Assembly (NCBI GenBank): GCA_028278225.1
Contig: JANQEU010000075.1
Coordinates: 186,001 to 250,000, forward strand
Direction of reading: 5' to 3'
Source: Cyclobacteriaceae bacterium
GTDB lineage: Bacteria > Bacteroidota > Bacteroidia > Cytophagales > Cyclobacteriaceae
DNA: 64,000 nucleotides
A program made the position numbers and the translations under genes. The notes beneath the pieces are model-generated. The model was not told the DNA's origin and did no database searches. It worked only from the letters and a program-made list of their open reading frames with translations. Numbering within the stretch: position 1 is the stretch's first letter; each line of letters starts with the position of its first letter. Positions 7,555-17,006 of this stretch are shown here, one piece after another.

Positions 7555-8336
7555 TTTTCTTTTTCCAGGACGACAATTCCTTCTAATTCTTTGTATGGTA
7601 TCAGAATTTCCGTAGGGCCATCTGCATAGGAGGCGATTTCGTAATCATTGTAGTAAAGGACAACTCCCTTGCCAGTGAATCCAATGTTTTCCGGCAGTTG
7701 GAATTCATTATTATCAAATGTATACCCGGCAGCACCCAGGTCGGCGGTGGCAGACAGAGATTTTGTTTTTCGAAAGGCATTTTCGGCAACCTCCATAAGT
7801 TTTGGCCGATCCGTGATCAATGACCTGATCTTAATTTCTCTTCCATTTTGGTTGACATTGAAAAGCAATGTTTCAGTATTTGTATGGGCACCCCCGGTAT
7901 AAGAGTTGGTTGTTAGCCTGTAGGATATGAACTTATTCACCGCAAAAGTTATCTTTCCATCAACATTTATGGTCCAGGGAGTTTTGCTTTCCGGAAACGC
8001 TTCCTTGAACTCACGATAATCAGCAATGAAAGCCTCAGTCAGTCGGTTCAACTTCTTATAACGCTCGCCATCACGAACGAAATCTTGCAGTTGTTTGACA
8101 ATACGTTTTTCAATTGCCTGATTGAAGCGCTCATTCCCTTCCATTTTCTCAAATCGTATTTCCACTGAACTACAGTTTGACTCGCACTGATCGTCTGTTT
8201 TAGTGTAGGAACTTCTCTTTTTCTTAACGCTGAAAGCTATCCCACCTTCCTCTTCCGAGCTAATATTTTCCCGGTCGGAGAATGTAGTACAACCTATTAA
8301 TAAAATGGCTACGAATACTGCCCGAAGTGGTCTCAT
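7551..8336 (-). CDS. Lipoprotein with DUF4163/DUF3298-type domains
   Basis: A 261-residue predicted lipoprotein: MRPLRAVFVAILLIGC gives a signal peptide and lipid Cys at about 16. The body matches the PdaC/RsiV-like arrangement, a DUF4163-type N-terminal part (CSSVEIRFEKMEGNERFNQAIEKRI) and a DUF3298 C-terminal part with the typical VNKFISYRLTTNSYTGGAHTNTE block. Some relatives bind lysozyme or peptidoglycan; here the function is not known. It is the first gene of a two-gene unit with yjbQ and diverges from the DUF3078 gene. Confidence 0.8.
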   Translation of the reverse strand: MRPLRAVFVAILLIGCTTFSDRENISSEEEGGIAFSVKKKRSSYTKTDDQCESNCSSVEIRFEKMEGNERFNQAIEKRIVKQLQDFVRDGERYKKLNRLTEAFIADYREFKEAFPESKTPWTINVDGKITFAVNKFISYRLTTNSYTGGAHTNTETLLFNVNQNGREIKIRSLITDRPKLMEVAENAFRKTKSLSATADLGAAGYTFDNNEFQLPENIGFTGKGVVLYYNDYEIASYADGPTEILIPYKELEGIVVLEKEK

Positions 8337-8406
8337 TAATCTAAGGTGATTTCCGGATTATTAAGATTATTTTAATTTGTTTTGCGGCAAAATACGGATT
8401 CCTCTA

Positions 8407-9336
8407 ATGAAAATAAAAATACTGCTTGTAGCGCTGATTTCATACTCTGTCATTTATGCGCAGGAAGCGGATACAAGTTACTGGAAACTGGGCGGTGCCG
8501 CAACACTTACTTTTTCCCAGGTCTCACTTACAAACTGGGCTGCAGGCGGGGATAATTCCGTGTCACTTAATGGATATTTTAATGTCTTTGGCGATTATGC
8601 AAAGGATAGGGTAAGTTGGTCAAATAACGTTGAAATGGGTTACGGCATTATCAAACAGGGGGAAGCCTCGGCAAAAAAGACGGATGATATCATAATAGCA
8701 ACCACACAATTGGGATTAAAAATCAGTGAAAAGCTTTTCTGGTCTTCATTGCTGGATTTCAGGACTCAGTTCTACGAAGGTAAAAATGACAATGGAGAGC
8801 GTATCTCGGATTTCATGGCGCCCGGTTATTTGTTGGTAGCGACAGGACTGGACTGGAAGCCTATCCCGGTATTTTCTCTGACCTGTGCCCCCGTTACAGG
8901 AAAGTTTACATTCGTAAATGATGAAGAATTAGCCACCGACGGTGCTTTCGGCGTGGATCCGGGACTGAGGGATCCGGTAAGCGGCAGCATTATCGAAAAA
9001 GGTAGGTCCTCGCGTGCGGAATTGGGCTCCTTCCTGAAAGTGAGGTTTATCAAAGAAAATATACTGAAGAATGTAAATATTTCTTCGAAACTCGAACTCT
9101 TTACAAATTACATGGAAAATCAGGGAGAGATTGATGTGAACTGGCAAAATCAGGTGATCATGAAGGTCAATTCACTTATCACTGTCAACCTCCAGACGCA
9201 ACTGATCTGGGATGAAGACATCAAATTTGAGAAACTTGATACCAATGGTGATGTGATAAGCTCTGAGAGCAAAATCCAGTATAAGAATGTATTCGGCGTG
9301 GGGATCTCCTATGCATTTGGGCAGAAAAAAGAATAG
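8407..9336 (+). CDS. DUF3078 outer membrane-associated protein
   Basis: A 309-residue protein of the Bacteroidota-specific DUF3078 family. The hallmark YWKLGGAATLTFSQVSLTNW plus AAGGDNSVSLNG lies right after the signal peptide (MKIKILLVALISYSVIYAQ). The rest alternates strands ending in FGVGISYAFG, consistent with a beta-barrel in the outer membrane. The frame is open from 8377, but the ATG at 8407 gives the clean signal peptide. No function is established for the family. Confidence 0.87.
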   Translation: MKIKILLVALISYSVIYAQEADTSYWKLGGAATLTFSQVSLTNWAAGGDNSVSLNGYFNVFGDYAKDRVSWSNNVEMGYGIIKQGEASAKKTDDIIIATTQLGLKISEKLFWSSLLDFRTQFYEGKNDNGERISDFMAPGYLLVATGLDWKPIPVFSLTCAPVTGKFTFVNDEELATDGAFGVDPGLRDPVSGSIIEKGRSSRAELGSFLKVRFIKENILKNVNISSKLELFTNYMENQGEIDVNWQNQVIMKVNSLITVNLQTQLIWDEDIKFEKLDTNGDVISSESKIQYKNVFGVGISYAFGQKKE

Positions 9337-9353
9337 GTCGCTGGAATTAACTT

Positions 9354-10529
9354 CTATGGGACTAAAAGTGAGGCATCTCCATAGCTTAGAAATCGATATT
9401 CATTATCCAAAGCTTCCATATAGACCTTTTTCCAATCTGCCCCTATGAAAGCTGCGACGAGCATAATGAGGGTGGACCCAGGCAGGTGATAATTTGTGAT
9501 CAGCCCATTGCAAACTTTGAAATTGTATCCCGGAAAAATGAAGATCTCGGTTTCGCCATGCAGTAATTCAATGTTGCGGTTTTTCATAAATGTCAGAACA
9601 GCCGTCAGGGACTGGGTTTTGGAAGGATTTGTTTTCCGGTCATAAGGGGAAAGCTTTTTTATCATGAATTGGGGGTTACCTTCCAAAAGCTCCACTCCAA
9701 ACCAGTAAATCGATTCCAGGGTTCTCATGCTCGTAGTTCCCACCGCGATGATGTGATCATTTTCAATAAGATTTTCAACGTTTACCCGGCTGACACTCAA
9801 TTGTTCTTTGTGCATCGGATGATCCGCTACACTGGTGTTTATAGGTTGAAAGGTGCCGGCAGAAACATGTAGTGTTACATAATCGACGATTGCTTTTGTG
9901 GCAATTTGATCAAGGATTCTTCCATCAAAATGCAGGCCGGCAGTAGGCGCAGCTACAGCCCCCGGCATTTTGGAATAAATGGTCTGATAGCGCAGCCGGT
10001 CCAGATGTTCCGGTTCCCTGTTGATATAAGGGGGAAGGGGGATTTTTCCGGCAGCGGCCAGTACCTCCGAAAAAGTTAAGGAATCGTCCCACCGGAACGA
10101 TACGGATTGGTCAGAATGTCTATAGGCGCTGAGGGAGAGCTTTTCATTCAGCATTAACTCGATTGAGGTTCCGGTTTTCCACCTTTTGGAATTTCCAATC
10201 AAAGTGAGCCATTGGCAGGAACCCCGGCAGTCCATCACCTCTTCCGGGACTTTGGAGGGACTGATGGGATCCAGCAGGAATACCTCTATTCGTGCGCCAC
10301 TTTCCTTTTGGAAGATCAATCTTGCCGGAATAACCCTCGTGTTATTGAACATAACCAGGCTACTCTCTGGTATCAGCTGGGCAATAGACTGGAATTTCAG
10401 GTGATCAATCTTTCCCTTGTGATAATATAGTAGTTTTGATGCAGATCGGTCCTCCAGGGGATACCTGGCGATTTTGCTATCAGGAAGATCATAGTAAAAT
10501 GAGGAGGGATGTATTCCTTCAAAATTCAT
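9354..10529 (-). CDS. queA: S-adenosylmethionine:tRNA ribosyltransferase-isomerase QueA
   Basis: QueA transfers the ribosyl part of SAM to 7-aminomethyl-7-deazaguanine in tRNA, giving epoxyqueuosine in the queuosine pathway. The 391-residue protein has the family's FYYDLPDSKIARYPLEDRSASKLL start, VMFNNTRVIPARL, PLPPYINR, YQTIYSKMPGAVAAPTAGLH, LHVSAGTFQPI and GLITNYHLPGSTLIMLVAAF. An upstream in-frame ATG at 10568 exists, but 10529 fits the family length and leaves 8 bases to the divergent menC-like start. No other queuosine gene is nearby. Confidence 0.95.
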   Translation of the reverse strand: MNFEGIHPSSFYYDLPDSKIARYPLEDRSASKLLYYHKGKIDHLKFQSIAQLIPESSLVMFNNTRVIPARLIFQKESGARIEVFLLDPISPSKVPEEVMDCRGSCQWLTLIGNSKRWKTGTSIELMLNEKLSLSAYRHSDQSVSFRWDDSLTFSEVLAAAGKIPLPPYINREPEHLDRLRYQTIYSKMPGAVAAPTAGLHFDGRILDQIATKAIVDYVTLHVSAGTFQPINTSVADHPMHKEQLSVSRVNVENLIENDHIIAVGTTSMRTLESIYWFGVELLEGNPQFMIKKLSPYDRKTNPSKTQSLTAVLTFMKNRNIELLHGETEIFIFPGYNFKVCNGLITNYHLPGSTLIMLVAAFIGADWKKVYMEALDNEYRFLSYGDASLLVP

Positions 10530-10537
10530 ACTTCGAT

Positions 10538-11605
10538 ATGCTGAGGCTCGAATATAAACCGTATACACTTGAATTTAAATTTAAAGCCGGTACATCCCGG
10601 GGAGTAATGACCGAAAGGAAAGTGTGGTTTATCAAAATTGATGAGGAGGAAAACCCCGGCTGTTTTGGTGTTGGTGAAGTAGCGCCCTTAAACCGGCTGA
10701 GTGTTGAGAATATTGAGGATATTGAGCCTAAGCTGGAAGCCATAAAATTGTCATTGGGTCAATCTGAAATTCCACATGATAATGAAGGCGTTTTTGAACT
10801 GGCAGCCTCATTGTCAGGACAGTTTCAAAGTATCCGTTTTGGGCTGGAGACTGCCCTGCTTGATTTGATAAATGGTGGCCGGCAGGTGTGGTTTGAAGGA
10901 GATTATACTTACGGGTTAAGGACCATACCCATAAACGGACTCATATGGATGGGAGAGAAAACATTCATGACCGGCCAAATCGATCAAAAGCTGAAGGAAG
11001 GCTTTCAATGTATCAAAATGAAAATCGGTGCAATCGATTTTGATGAAGAGTTGGAGGTTTTGAAATATTTGCGAAAGAAATCCGATGATCTGGTGATCCG
11101 GGTTGATGCTAATGGTGCTTTTAGAAATAATGAAGCTTTGTCCAGGCTCAGCCGCTTATCTGCATTCAATATTCATTCCATCGAGCAACCTATCTTACCA
11201 CGACAGGAGGAAGCAATGCATTTACTATGCAGGAAATCCCCGGTGCCCGTTGCATTGGACGAAGAGTTGATCGGGATCCATTCCAAAACTGACAAGGCTG
11301 AGCTTCTGGATGAGATACAACCGCAATACATAATTCTGAAGCCCTCTTTACTGGGCGGCTTCCGGGAAACGCAGACATGGATCCAACTAGCGGAATCAAG
11401 AGGTATCGGGTGGTGGATCACCTCGGCTTTGGAATCGAACTTAGGGTTGAATGCGATCAGTCAGTTTACGGCACAATATCCCAACCTGTCTTTTCAGGGA
11501 TTGGGTACCGGACAGCTTTATCATAACAATTTCAAGTCAAAATCCGAAGTTGCAAAAGACCGGATGACTTATGTAGATTCAATCGAAAATGAATTACCAT
11601 TTTGA
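10538..11605 (+). CDS. menC: o-Succinylbenzoate synthase-like enolase superfamily enzyme (MenC)
   Basis: Predicted to dehydrate SHCHC to o-succinylbenzoate in menaquinone synthesis. The 355-residue protein has the enolase-superfamily catalytic set: the KxK motif in CIKMKIGAIDFDEELE, metal ligands in VIRVDANGAF, HSIEQPI and ALDEELIG, and a general-acid/base Lys in YIILKPSLLGG. FGLETALLDL in the capping region fits MenC. The frame is open from 10436, but those codons overlap queA on the other strand, so the ATG at 10538 was chosen. A dipeptide epimerase of the same superfamily is the alternative; the absence of other men genes leaves this open. The aldo/keto reductase gene follows after 11 bases. 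Confidence 0.82.
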   Translation: MLRLEYKPYTLEFKFKAGTSRGVMTERKVWFIKIDEEENPGCFGVGEVAPLNRLSVENIEDIEPKLEAIKLSLGQSEIPHDNEGVFELAASLSGQFQSIRFGLETALLDLINGGRQVWFEGDYTYGLRTIPINGLIWMGEKTFMTGQIDQKLKEGFQCIKMKIGAIDFDEELEVLKYLRKKSDDLVIRVDANGAFRNNEALSRLSRLSAFNIHSIEQPILPRQEEAMHLLCRKSPVPVALDEELIGIHSKTDKAELLDEIQPQYIILKPSLLGGFRETQTWIQLAESRGIGWWITSALESNLGLNAISQFTAQYPNLSFQGLGTGQLYHNNFKSKSEVAKDRMTYVDSIENELPF

Positions 11606-11616
11606 ATAAATGAAGT

Positions 11617-12588
11617 ATGAAATATCGAAGATTTGGACGAACAGGGTGGCAAGTAAGTGAAATCGGCTATGGTATGTGGGGTCTGGCAGGCTGGAAAGGG
11701 CATGATGACAAAGAAGTACTCTTGGCGCTGGATCGATCAGCGGAGTTAGGTTGTAATTTCTACGATACGGCCTGGGGCTATGGCGAGGGAAGAAGCGAAA
11801 AGATCCTGGGTGATCTTTTGAAGCGAAACCCTTCGAAAACAATCCATTTTGCAACTAAAATTCCGCCTAAAAACTTCAAATGGCCGTCAAAACCACATTA
11901 CCCGCTGGAGGAGACATTCCCTTACGATCATATCATCGAATATACTGAGCGTAGTTTAGGAAACCTTGATGTTGATTGCATTGATTTGATGCAATTTCAT
12001 GTCTGGGAAGATAACTGGTCTGGTCATGATGATTGGAAAAGAGCTGTTCTCAAACTTAAGGAGGATGGGAAAGTCAGATACTTTGGAATAAGTGTGAACC
12101 GGTGGGAACCGGACAATGTCCTGGAAACTTTGAAGACCGGACTAATAGATAGTGTCCAGGTGATTTACAACATTTTTGACCAGGCGCCGGAAGATCGGCT
12201 TTTCCCACTATGCCGGAAGCTGGATATCGCAACGATCGCAAGAGTCCCGTTTGATGAAGGTACTTTAACCGGAACATTCACCAACGAAACGAGGTTTGAT
12301 CCTGATGACTGGAGATCCACTTATTTTGTTGAAGAAAATCTGACATCAAGTGTAGCTCATGCGGACGCGCTTAAGCCCCTGGTTCCGGAAAAGATGACTA
12401 TGGCCGAAATGGCCTTGAGATTTATTTTAAGTAATCCGGATGTTTCCACTATTATCCCCGGTATGAGGAGGATGAAAAATGTCAACATGAATATTGGAGT
12501 TAGCGATAGTATGGGATTGGATGAGGAGCTGCTCGCCAAATTAAAAGATCATAGATGGGACCGCGTCCCTACCGAGTGGAGCCAATAA
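11617..12588 (+). CDS. Aldo/keto reductase
   Basis: A 323-residue NADPH-dependent oxidoreductase of the AKR superfamily. The catalytic tetrad is visible: Asp and Tyr in FYDTAWGYGEGRSEKILG, Lys in IHFATKIPP, and His in IDLMQFHVWED. The C-terminal cofactor segment is VSTIIPGMRRMKNVNMNI. It starts 11 bases after menC and probably shares its transcript. The natural substrate is unknown. A short inverted repeat (ATTAGAC at 12606, GTCTAAT at 12626) follows the gene, but without a T-run. Confidence 0.9.
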   Translation: MKYRRFGRTGWQVSEIGYGMWGLAGWKGHDDKEVLLALDRSAELGCNFYDTAWGYGEGRSEKILGDLLKRNPSKTIHFATKIPPKNFKWPSKPHYPLEETFPYDHIIEYTERSLGNLDVDCIDLMQFHVWEDNWSGHDDWKRAVLKLKEDGKVRYFGISVNRWEPDNVLETLKTGLIDSVQVIYNIFDQAPEDRLFPLCRKLDIATIARVPFDEGTLTGTFTNETRFDPDDWRSTYFVEENLTSSVAHADALKPLVPEKMTMAEMALRFILSNPDVSTIIPGMRRMKNVNMNIGVSDSMGLDEELLAKLKDHRWDRVPTEWSQ

Positions 12589-12675
12589 GCCGCGAGACAT
12601 TAGAAATTAGACACCGGATTTAGTAGTCTAATGCCTGGAATCTAAAATCTCTTAATCTGGTATGTAATTACTTTC

Positions 12676-12731
12676 ATAATTGTAAATCAAACCTTTTCTG
12701 CCTACATTCGTATTTATTTCACAATTGTAAA
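12676..12731 (+). promoter_or_regulatory. PadR gene promoter with two AATTGTAAATC sites
   Basis: The stretch TACATTCG at 12703-12710 resembles the Bacteroidota -7 element. Two copies of AATTGTAAATC (12678-12688 and 12723-12733) lie on either side of it; the second is centred on the palindrome ACAATTGT (12721-12728). As the next gene encodes a PadR repressor, these are candidate autoregulatory sites. This is inference from position. Confidence 0.45.
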
Positions 12732-12735
12732 TCTT

Positions 12736-13068
12736 ATGAGAAGAGTACAACTAGGGGAATTTGAAGAATTGGTACTACTGGTTACAGCCATTCTGCATGA
12801 GGAGGCTTACGGAGTCAATGTGATGGATGAGATAGAAAGACAACTTGAAAAAAAACCAAACATCAGCGCTGTCCATACTGCCCTTGACAGGTTGGAGAAA
12901 AAAGGATTTCTGACTTCATATACGGGTGGCGCTACACCGGAAAGAGGTGGCAGGCGAAAGCGTTATTTCAAGGTCACAAATCTTGGTATACAGGCCATCG
13001 AGATAAACAGGAAGGTACGTAATGCCTTGTATGATCAGATCCCCAAAATAGCTTTTGAAAACGCTTGA
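12736..13068 (+). CDS. PadR family transcriptional regulator
   Basis: A 110-residue winged-helix protein. LGEFEELVLLVTAILHEEAYG, ISAVHTALDRLEKKGFLTSY (recognition helix) and GGRRKRYFKVTNLGIQAI are typical of PadR. It is encoded in a two-gene unit with an FtsX-like permease; the stop and the next start overlap (TGATG at 13066-13070). This pairing is very common in Cytophagia, and the regulator probably represses the pair in response to an unknown ligand. Confidence 0.92.
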   Translation: MRRVQLGEFEELVLLVTAILHEEAYGVNVMDEIERQLEKKPNISAVHTALDRLEKKGFLTSYTGGATPERGGRRKRYFKVTNLGIQAIEINRKVRNALYDQIPKIAFENA

Positions 13069-15701
13069 TGGAATCATCGAAACCAAATTATCCCATCTGG
13101 CCAATAAAGCTATTGAGGTGGTTTTGTAAACCTCATTATAATGAGATCATAGAAGGCGACCTGATCGAGATCTACGAGCGGGAATCAAAAAGAAATATGA
13201 CTAAAGCAAGATGGTCATTCATTTGGAATGTGATCCGGTTTTTCAGATTGCGATACATAAAAAATATGGAAGAAATAAGACCAAAAAGTTCATTAGGTAT
13301 GTATAAAAACTATTTTAAAGTCACGATCCGTAATATACGGAAGCATAAGGCCTATGCCCTGATCAATATTCTTGGATTAGCTGTTGGAATTACTTCCTGT
13401 TTACTGATAGTTGTACATATCAGTTATCAGATGACCTTTGACAAACATATTCCTGATGCCAATAGCATATACAGAATGGTCAACGAATACGAACCTGGAA
13501 AACTGGGTGCCTGGACACCGGCATTACTGGTGAAACAAATGCGGGAGGACTACCCGGAAATTGAGACGGGTGTGAGGATATCAGGATTGTTTCCCGCTGT
13601 TTTTGAAGTGGGCCGGGAGTTTATTACCCAGGAGGATGGGATGATAGCAGATTCAACCATCTTCGAAGTTTTTCCAACGCAATTTCTGGCCGGAACTCCC
13701 CAGGCAGCGCTGAACGAGCCTAACACAGTTGTGCTGACAAGAAGTGTTGCCCATAAATTATTTGGGAAGGAAGATGTGCTGGGAGAGGTAATTGTCAACA
13801 ATGGCTATCAGTACAGGGTTTCCGGGGTTGTGATTGATCAACCGAAAAACACAACCATTCCTTACAAGTTCATTATGGCTATTCCTCACGAAGAGTGGGC
13901 TACAAATGGCTGGTGGACCGGGAACAATTTCTTTTCTTACGTCAAATTGAGAGAGGGTTCTGACCTGATTGGCCTTGAATTGAAGATACCTGAGTTTGTC
14001 AGGAAATATATTTCAGCCGAAATACTTCAGTTTTATAAGGGTTATGACTCCTGGGATGATTATCTGGCAGATGGGAATCACAAGTCTTTTAAGTTTATTC
14101 CGCTTTTGGATATTCACCTGAATCATCCGCGCCTGAGCCTGGGAAGGGCAGGCAACAAGGACCATGTGATCACATTTTCGATAATTGCATTTTTCATATT
14201 GACCATTGCCTGCATCAATTACATCAATATGTCCACCGCAAGATCCGCCTTAAGGGCCAAGGAAGTAGGCATGCGAAAAGTGATGGGTTCGGTCAGAAAA
14301 TCATTGATCCTGCAATTTTTGATCGAATCCATGATCATCACCCTGTTTGCTGTGATCCTTGGCATATTGATTTCCGTAGGCATCCTGCCGTATTTCAATC
14401 AACTCACCCAAATGGACTACGAATGGATGATACTTTTCACTGGTCAGAGTGTACTTTGGCTGGTGGGGATCATTTTAATTATCGGGCTCCTGGCCGGTAG
14501 TTATCCTGCTTTTTACCTTTCGTCGTTTAAGCCGATTACTGCTTTGCACGGGGAGGTGGCGAAAGGCGGTAACAGTAAGATCAGAACAGGGTTGGTGGTA
14601 TTCCAATTTGCCATTTCCGTTTTCCTGATAACAGGCACATTCATTGTTTTCCAACAGATCTCTCATATGTCAACCAGGGAATTGGGATTGAATACAGACC
14701 AGATCTTTGTCATTAAAAATGGAAATAAGCTGGAAGATAAGTACGAGGCTTTCAGAACCGAACTATTGGCACAGTCCGCGATCAGACAAGTAGGTGCACT
14801 CAGTCATTATCCGTCAGGAGGAGTGCCCGATTGGGGTTACCAGACCGTGGGCGAAAATCCGGTAACACTCGATCCGGATAATCTTTTTGCTGATGAACAT
14901 GCTCTCCAGACACTTGGATTAGAGCTGGTCCGGGGCAACTTCTTCTCGGGAATAGCCAGTGATACCGGCGCGGTTATTATAAATGAATCATTTGTTGAGG
15001 AAGCCGGATGGGAAGATCCCATAGGTCAAATGGTGGAGCGGGGCGATGATCGAAAATTCCGTGTTACCGGGGTGGTACGGGATTTTGTAATAAGATCAGG
15101 CAAAAGGACTGTAAGGCCTCTTATTTTCAGATACACAACGGATCTGACTGAAGTATCATTTTCAAGCGGTCCGTTCATTCACATTGAAATACAAGGTGAC
15201 TACCAGGAAACCCTGACATTCCTGGAAAACAAGTGGAATACATTCGTTCAGGGTTATCCTTTCGATGGCTTTTTCCTGGATGATTCATTTGACCGGCTGT
15301 ACAACAGTGAACGAAGATTTGGAAGACTCTTCACAACTTTCTCCGTGCTCGCTATTCTCATCGCTTCAATTGGACTTTTTGCACTCGCTGCTTTCACCCT
15401 CGAACGGAGAATGAAGGAAATTGCCATTAGAAAAGTACTGGGTGCATCTGCCAGCCGGGTAATGTATGTTATTGTCTGGGACTTTTTAAAACTCATCATA
15501 GCCGGCGCCCTGATTGCAATACCTGTTTCATACTACCTGGGGAATGACTGGCTAAACGGATTCGAATATCGTATTTCCATACAGCCACATTTATTTATCA
15601 TACCCATCATGATTGTTGGGCTGATTGCCATATTGACAGTAGGCTACAAGAGTTATGTAACTGCCATGGACAACCCTGTAAATGCTTTGAAACAGGAGTA
15701 A
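13068..15701 (+). CDS. ABC transporter permease, FtsX/MacB-like with N-terminal permease prefix domain
   Basis: An 877-residue inner membrane protein with two FtsX-type halves. The first ~75 residues (IKLLRWFCKPHYNEIIEGDLIEIYE) form the permease prefix domain 2 seen in PadR-linked transporters. Each half has a first helix (ALINILGLAVGITSCLLIVV), a MacB-type periplasmic domain, and a three-helix FtsX block; conserved coupling segments are LRAKEVGMRKVMGSVRKSL and RRMKEIAIRKVLGASASRV. There is no ATPase gene here, so the nucleotide-binding partner must be encoded elsewhere. Such systems act as mechanotransmitters or exporters of peptides or lipids; the substrate is unknown. The ATG at 13068 overlaps the padR stop. 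Confidence 0.93.
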   Translation: MESSKPNYPIWPIKLLRWFCKPHYNEIIEGDLIEIYERESKRNMTKARWSFIWNVIRFFRLRYIKNMEEIRPKSSLGMYKNYFKVTIRNIRKHKAYALINILGLAVGITSCLLIVVHISYQMTFDKHIPDANSIYRMVNEYEPGKLGAWTPALLVKQMREDYPEIETGVRISGLFPAVFEVGREFITQEDGMIADSTIFEVFPTQFLAGTPQAALNEPNTVVLTRSVAHKLFGKEDVLGEVIVNNGYQYRVSGVVIDQPKNTTIPYKFIMAIPHEEWATNGWWTGNNFFSYVKLREGSDLIGLELKIPEFVRKYISAEILQFYKGYDSWDDYLADGNHKSFKFIPLLDIHLNHPRLSLGRAGNKDHVITFSIIAFFILTIACINYINMSTARSALRAKEVGMRKVMGSVRKSLILQFLIESMIITLFAVILGILISVGILPYFNQLTQMDYEWMILFTGQSVLWLVGIILIIGLLAGSYPAFYLSSFKPITALHGEVAKGGNSKIRTGLVVFQFAISVFLITGTFIVFQQISHMSTRELGLNTDQIFVIKNGNKLEDKYEAFRTELLAQSAIRQVGALSHYPSGGVPDWGYQTVGENPVTLDPDNLFADEHALQTLGLELVRGNFFSGIASDTGAVIINESFVEEAGWEDPIGQMVERGDDRKFRVTGVVRDFVIRSGKRTVRPLIFRYTTDLTEVSFSSGPFIHIEIQGDYQETLTFLENKWNTFVQGYPFDGFFLDDSFDRLYNSERRFGRLFTTFSVLAILIASIGLFALAAFTLERRMKEIAIRKVLGASASRVMYVIVWDFLKLIIAGALIAIPVSYYLGNDWLNGFEYRISIQPHLFIIPIMIVGLIAILTVGYKSYVTAMDNPVNALKQE

Positions 15702-15720
15702 AAATTAACTGCTTATACCT

Positions 15721-15728
15721 TATTTTTG
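15721..15728 (+). promoter_or_regulatory. -7 promoter element directly before the DUF4920 gene
   Basis: TATTTTTG matches TAnnTTTG exactly and ends only 4 bases before the ATG at 15733. Transcription would then start at or very near the start codon, giving a leaderless mRNA. Confidence 0.5.
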
Positions 15729-15732
15729 CAGC

Positions 15733-16233
15733 ATGAAAACAAGGGTATATATTTCATCGGTTATTGTACTTGTGGCATTAAATTTCGGATGCTCACAAAA
15801 GTCTGCGGAAGGTACCACGCAGGAAGGTTTGACTAAATTTGAAACCTATGGCGTGGAAATAACTCCCGAAGGTGCGGTATCAGGGATTAACCTGATCAAA
15901 TTCATGGAAGGAAAGGACTCAGCGGATGCGAAACTGGAAGGGAAGATCCTCGAGACTTGTGAAATGAAAGGGTGCTGGATGACAGTTGATCTGGGGGACG
16001 ACCAGGAAATGCGAGTGACTTTCAAAGACTATGGTTTCTTTGTTCCGAAAGAAGGAGCTGAAGGAAAAAGAACCATCTTCGAAGGAACGATCCAAAGGAT
16101 TATGACTGATGTGGAGACTTTGAAACATTACGCTGAAGATGCAGGGAAATCTCAGGAAGAAATAGATGCCATCACCGAGCCGAAGGAAGAAATAGCGTTT
16201 GTTGCTACCGGCGTAATTATAAAGGAAGGTTAG
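15733..16233 (+). CDS. DUF4920 lipoprotein
   Basis: A 166-residue lipoprotein: MKTRVYISSVIVLVALNFGC is a signal peptide with the lipid Cys at about residue 20. The rest matches DUF4920, with the conserved core LEGKILETCEMKGCWMTVDL followed by MRVTFKDYGFFVP. The C-x3-GCW segment with its two cysteines could bind metal, but no function is known. It is transcribed convergently with the Spy/sigma cluster, 3 bases apart. Confidence 0.85.
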   Translation: MKTRVYISSVIVLVALNFGCSQKSAEGTTQEGLTKFETYGVEITPEGAVSGINLIKFMEGKDSADAKLEGKILETCEMKGCWMTVDLGDDQEMRVTFKDYGFFVPKEGAEGKRTIFEGTIQRIMTDVETLKHYAEDAGKSQEEIDAITEPKEEIAFVATGVIIKEG

Positions 16234-16236
16234 TTC

Positions 16237-16704
16237 CTATCTGTTCCTTTGATGGCGCCCTTTTTCAATGGATTCATCAAAGATCCGCAGCAATTTTTCT
16301 TTTTGCTCATCGTTGCAGATGGCTGATATTGAGGAAATGAATCGTGAAGATTCCACTTCAACTTTCTTCTGAAGGCCATAAAATTTTTGGTAATTCATTT
16401 GCAGGCCACTGGTGTCCTCAATGATAATTGCCCTGTTGATCTCTCTTTTGAGTAGCCTCATTTGACGGTTCAGTTCAAACATTTTTCGCTGATGATCCCT
16501 AAAGGCTTCACGAAACATTGCTGCCTGATCACGATTTAGATCCAGCTCACGTTGGAAAAAATGACCCTGCATTTCATGGCGGGGAGGTTGATCGCGACGC
16601 GGACCTTTACCCGGTCTGTTTCTCCATATAAATCCCAGTAAGATCATATTCACAATGATCAGCAAGATCACAACCCCTGTCAGTATCTTTTGATATGTAT
16701 TCAT
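16237..16704 (-). CDS. Membrane-anchored Spy/CpxP-like periplasmic protein
   Basis: A 155-residue protein with an N-terminal membrane helix (ILTGVVILLIIVNMILLGFIW) and a charged, helical periplasmic part. It carries two LTxxQ-like motifs typical of the heavy-metal sensor/chaperone family: LDLNRDQAAMFREAF and ICNDEQKEKLLRIFDE. It is the last gene of a four-gene unit and overlaps the anti-sigma gene by 4 bases. A role in envelope stress sensing is inferred from the neighbours. Confidence 0.78.
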   Translation of the reverse strand: MNTYQKILTGVVILLIIVNMILLGFIWRNRPGKGPRRDQPPRHEMQGHFFQRELDLNRDQAAMFREAFRDHQRKMFELNRQMRLLKREINRAIIIEDTSGLQMNYQKFYGLQKKVEVESSRFISSISAICNDEQKEKLLRIFDESIEKGRHQRNR

Positions 16705-17006
16705 TCTTCGGTTATCGGGTTTAGGTAATATGGTTCGTCAATTCCAATGTTCTCATACAGATAATCCAGTTGGGTTTCTGTTGAAATCTGGTCGTTCGTA
16801 TTGAATTGGTACAAGGTATAAAGGTTAATAGCACCCAGGACCAGCATTGCCGCTACCCCATATCGAAACCATTTCATCCATGATGGCCTGGAAATGAATT
16901 GTAGCTTTTGAAACAGAACACGCTCAAAATCCGGAGAAGGTTTTGCCCTTTCCAGGTTTTGAAGGGAATTCATGATTTCATCCGGTTCGTTCTCACGCTT
17001 TTTCAT
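16701..17006 (-). CDS. Single-pass membrane protein, probable anti-sigma factor
   Basis: A 101-residue protein with a cytoplasmic N-terminus of ~45 residues, one membrane helix (WFRYGVAAMLVLGAINLYTLY) and a short acidic periplasmic tail. It overlaps the ECF sigma gene by 14 bases and follows it directly, the usual place of an anti-sigma factor. It has no recognisable zinc-binding HxxxCxxC motif, so the assignment rests on topology and position. Confidence 0.65.
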   Translation of the reverse strand: MKKRENEPDEIMNSLQNLERAKPSPDFERVLFQKLQFISRPSWMKWFRYGVAAMLVLGAINLYTLYQFNTNDQISTETQLDYLYENIGIDEPYYLNPITEE

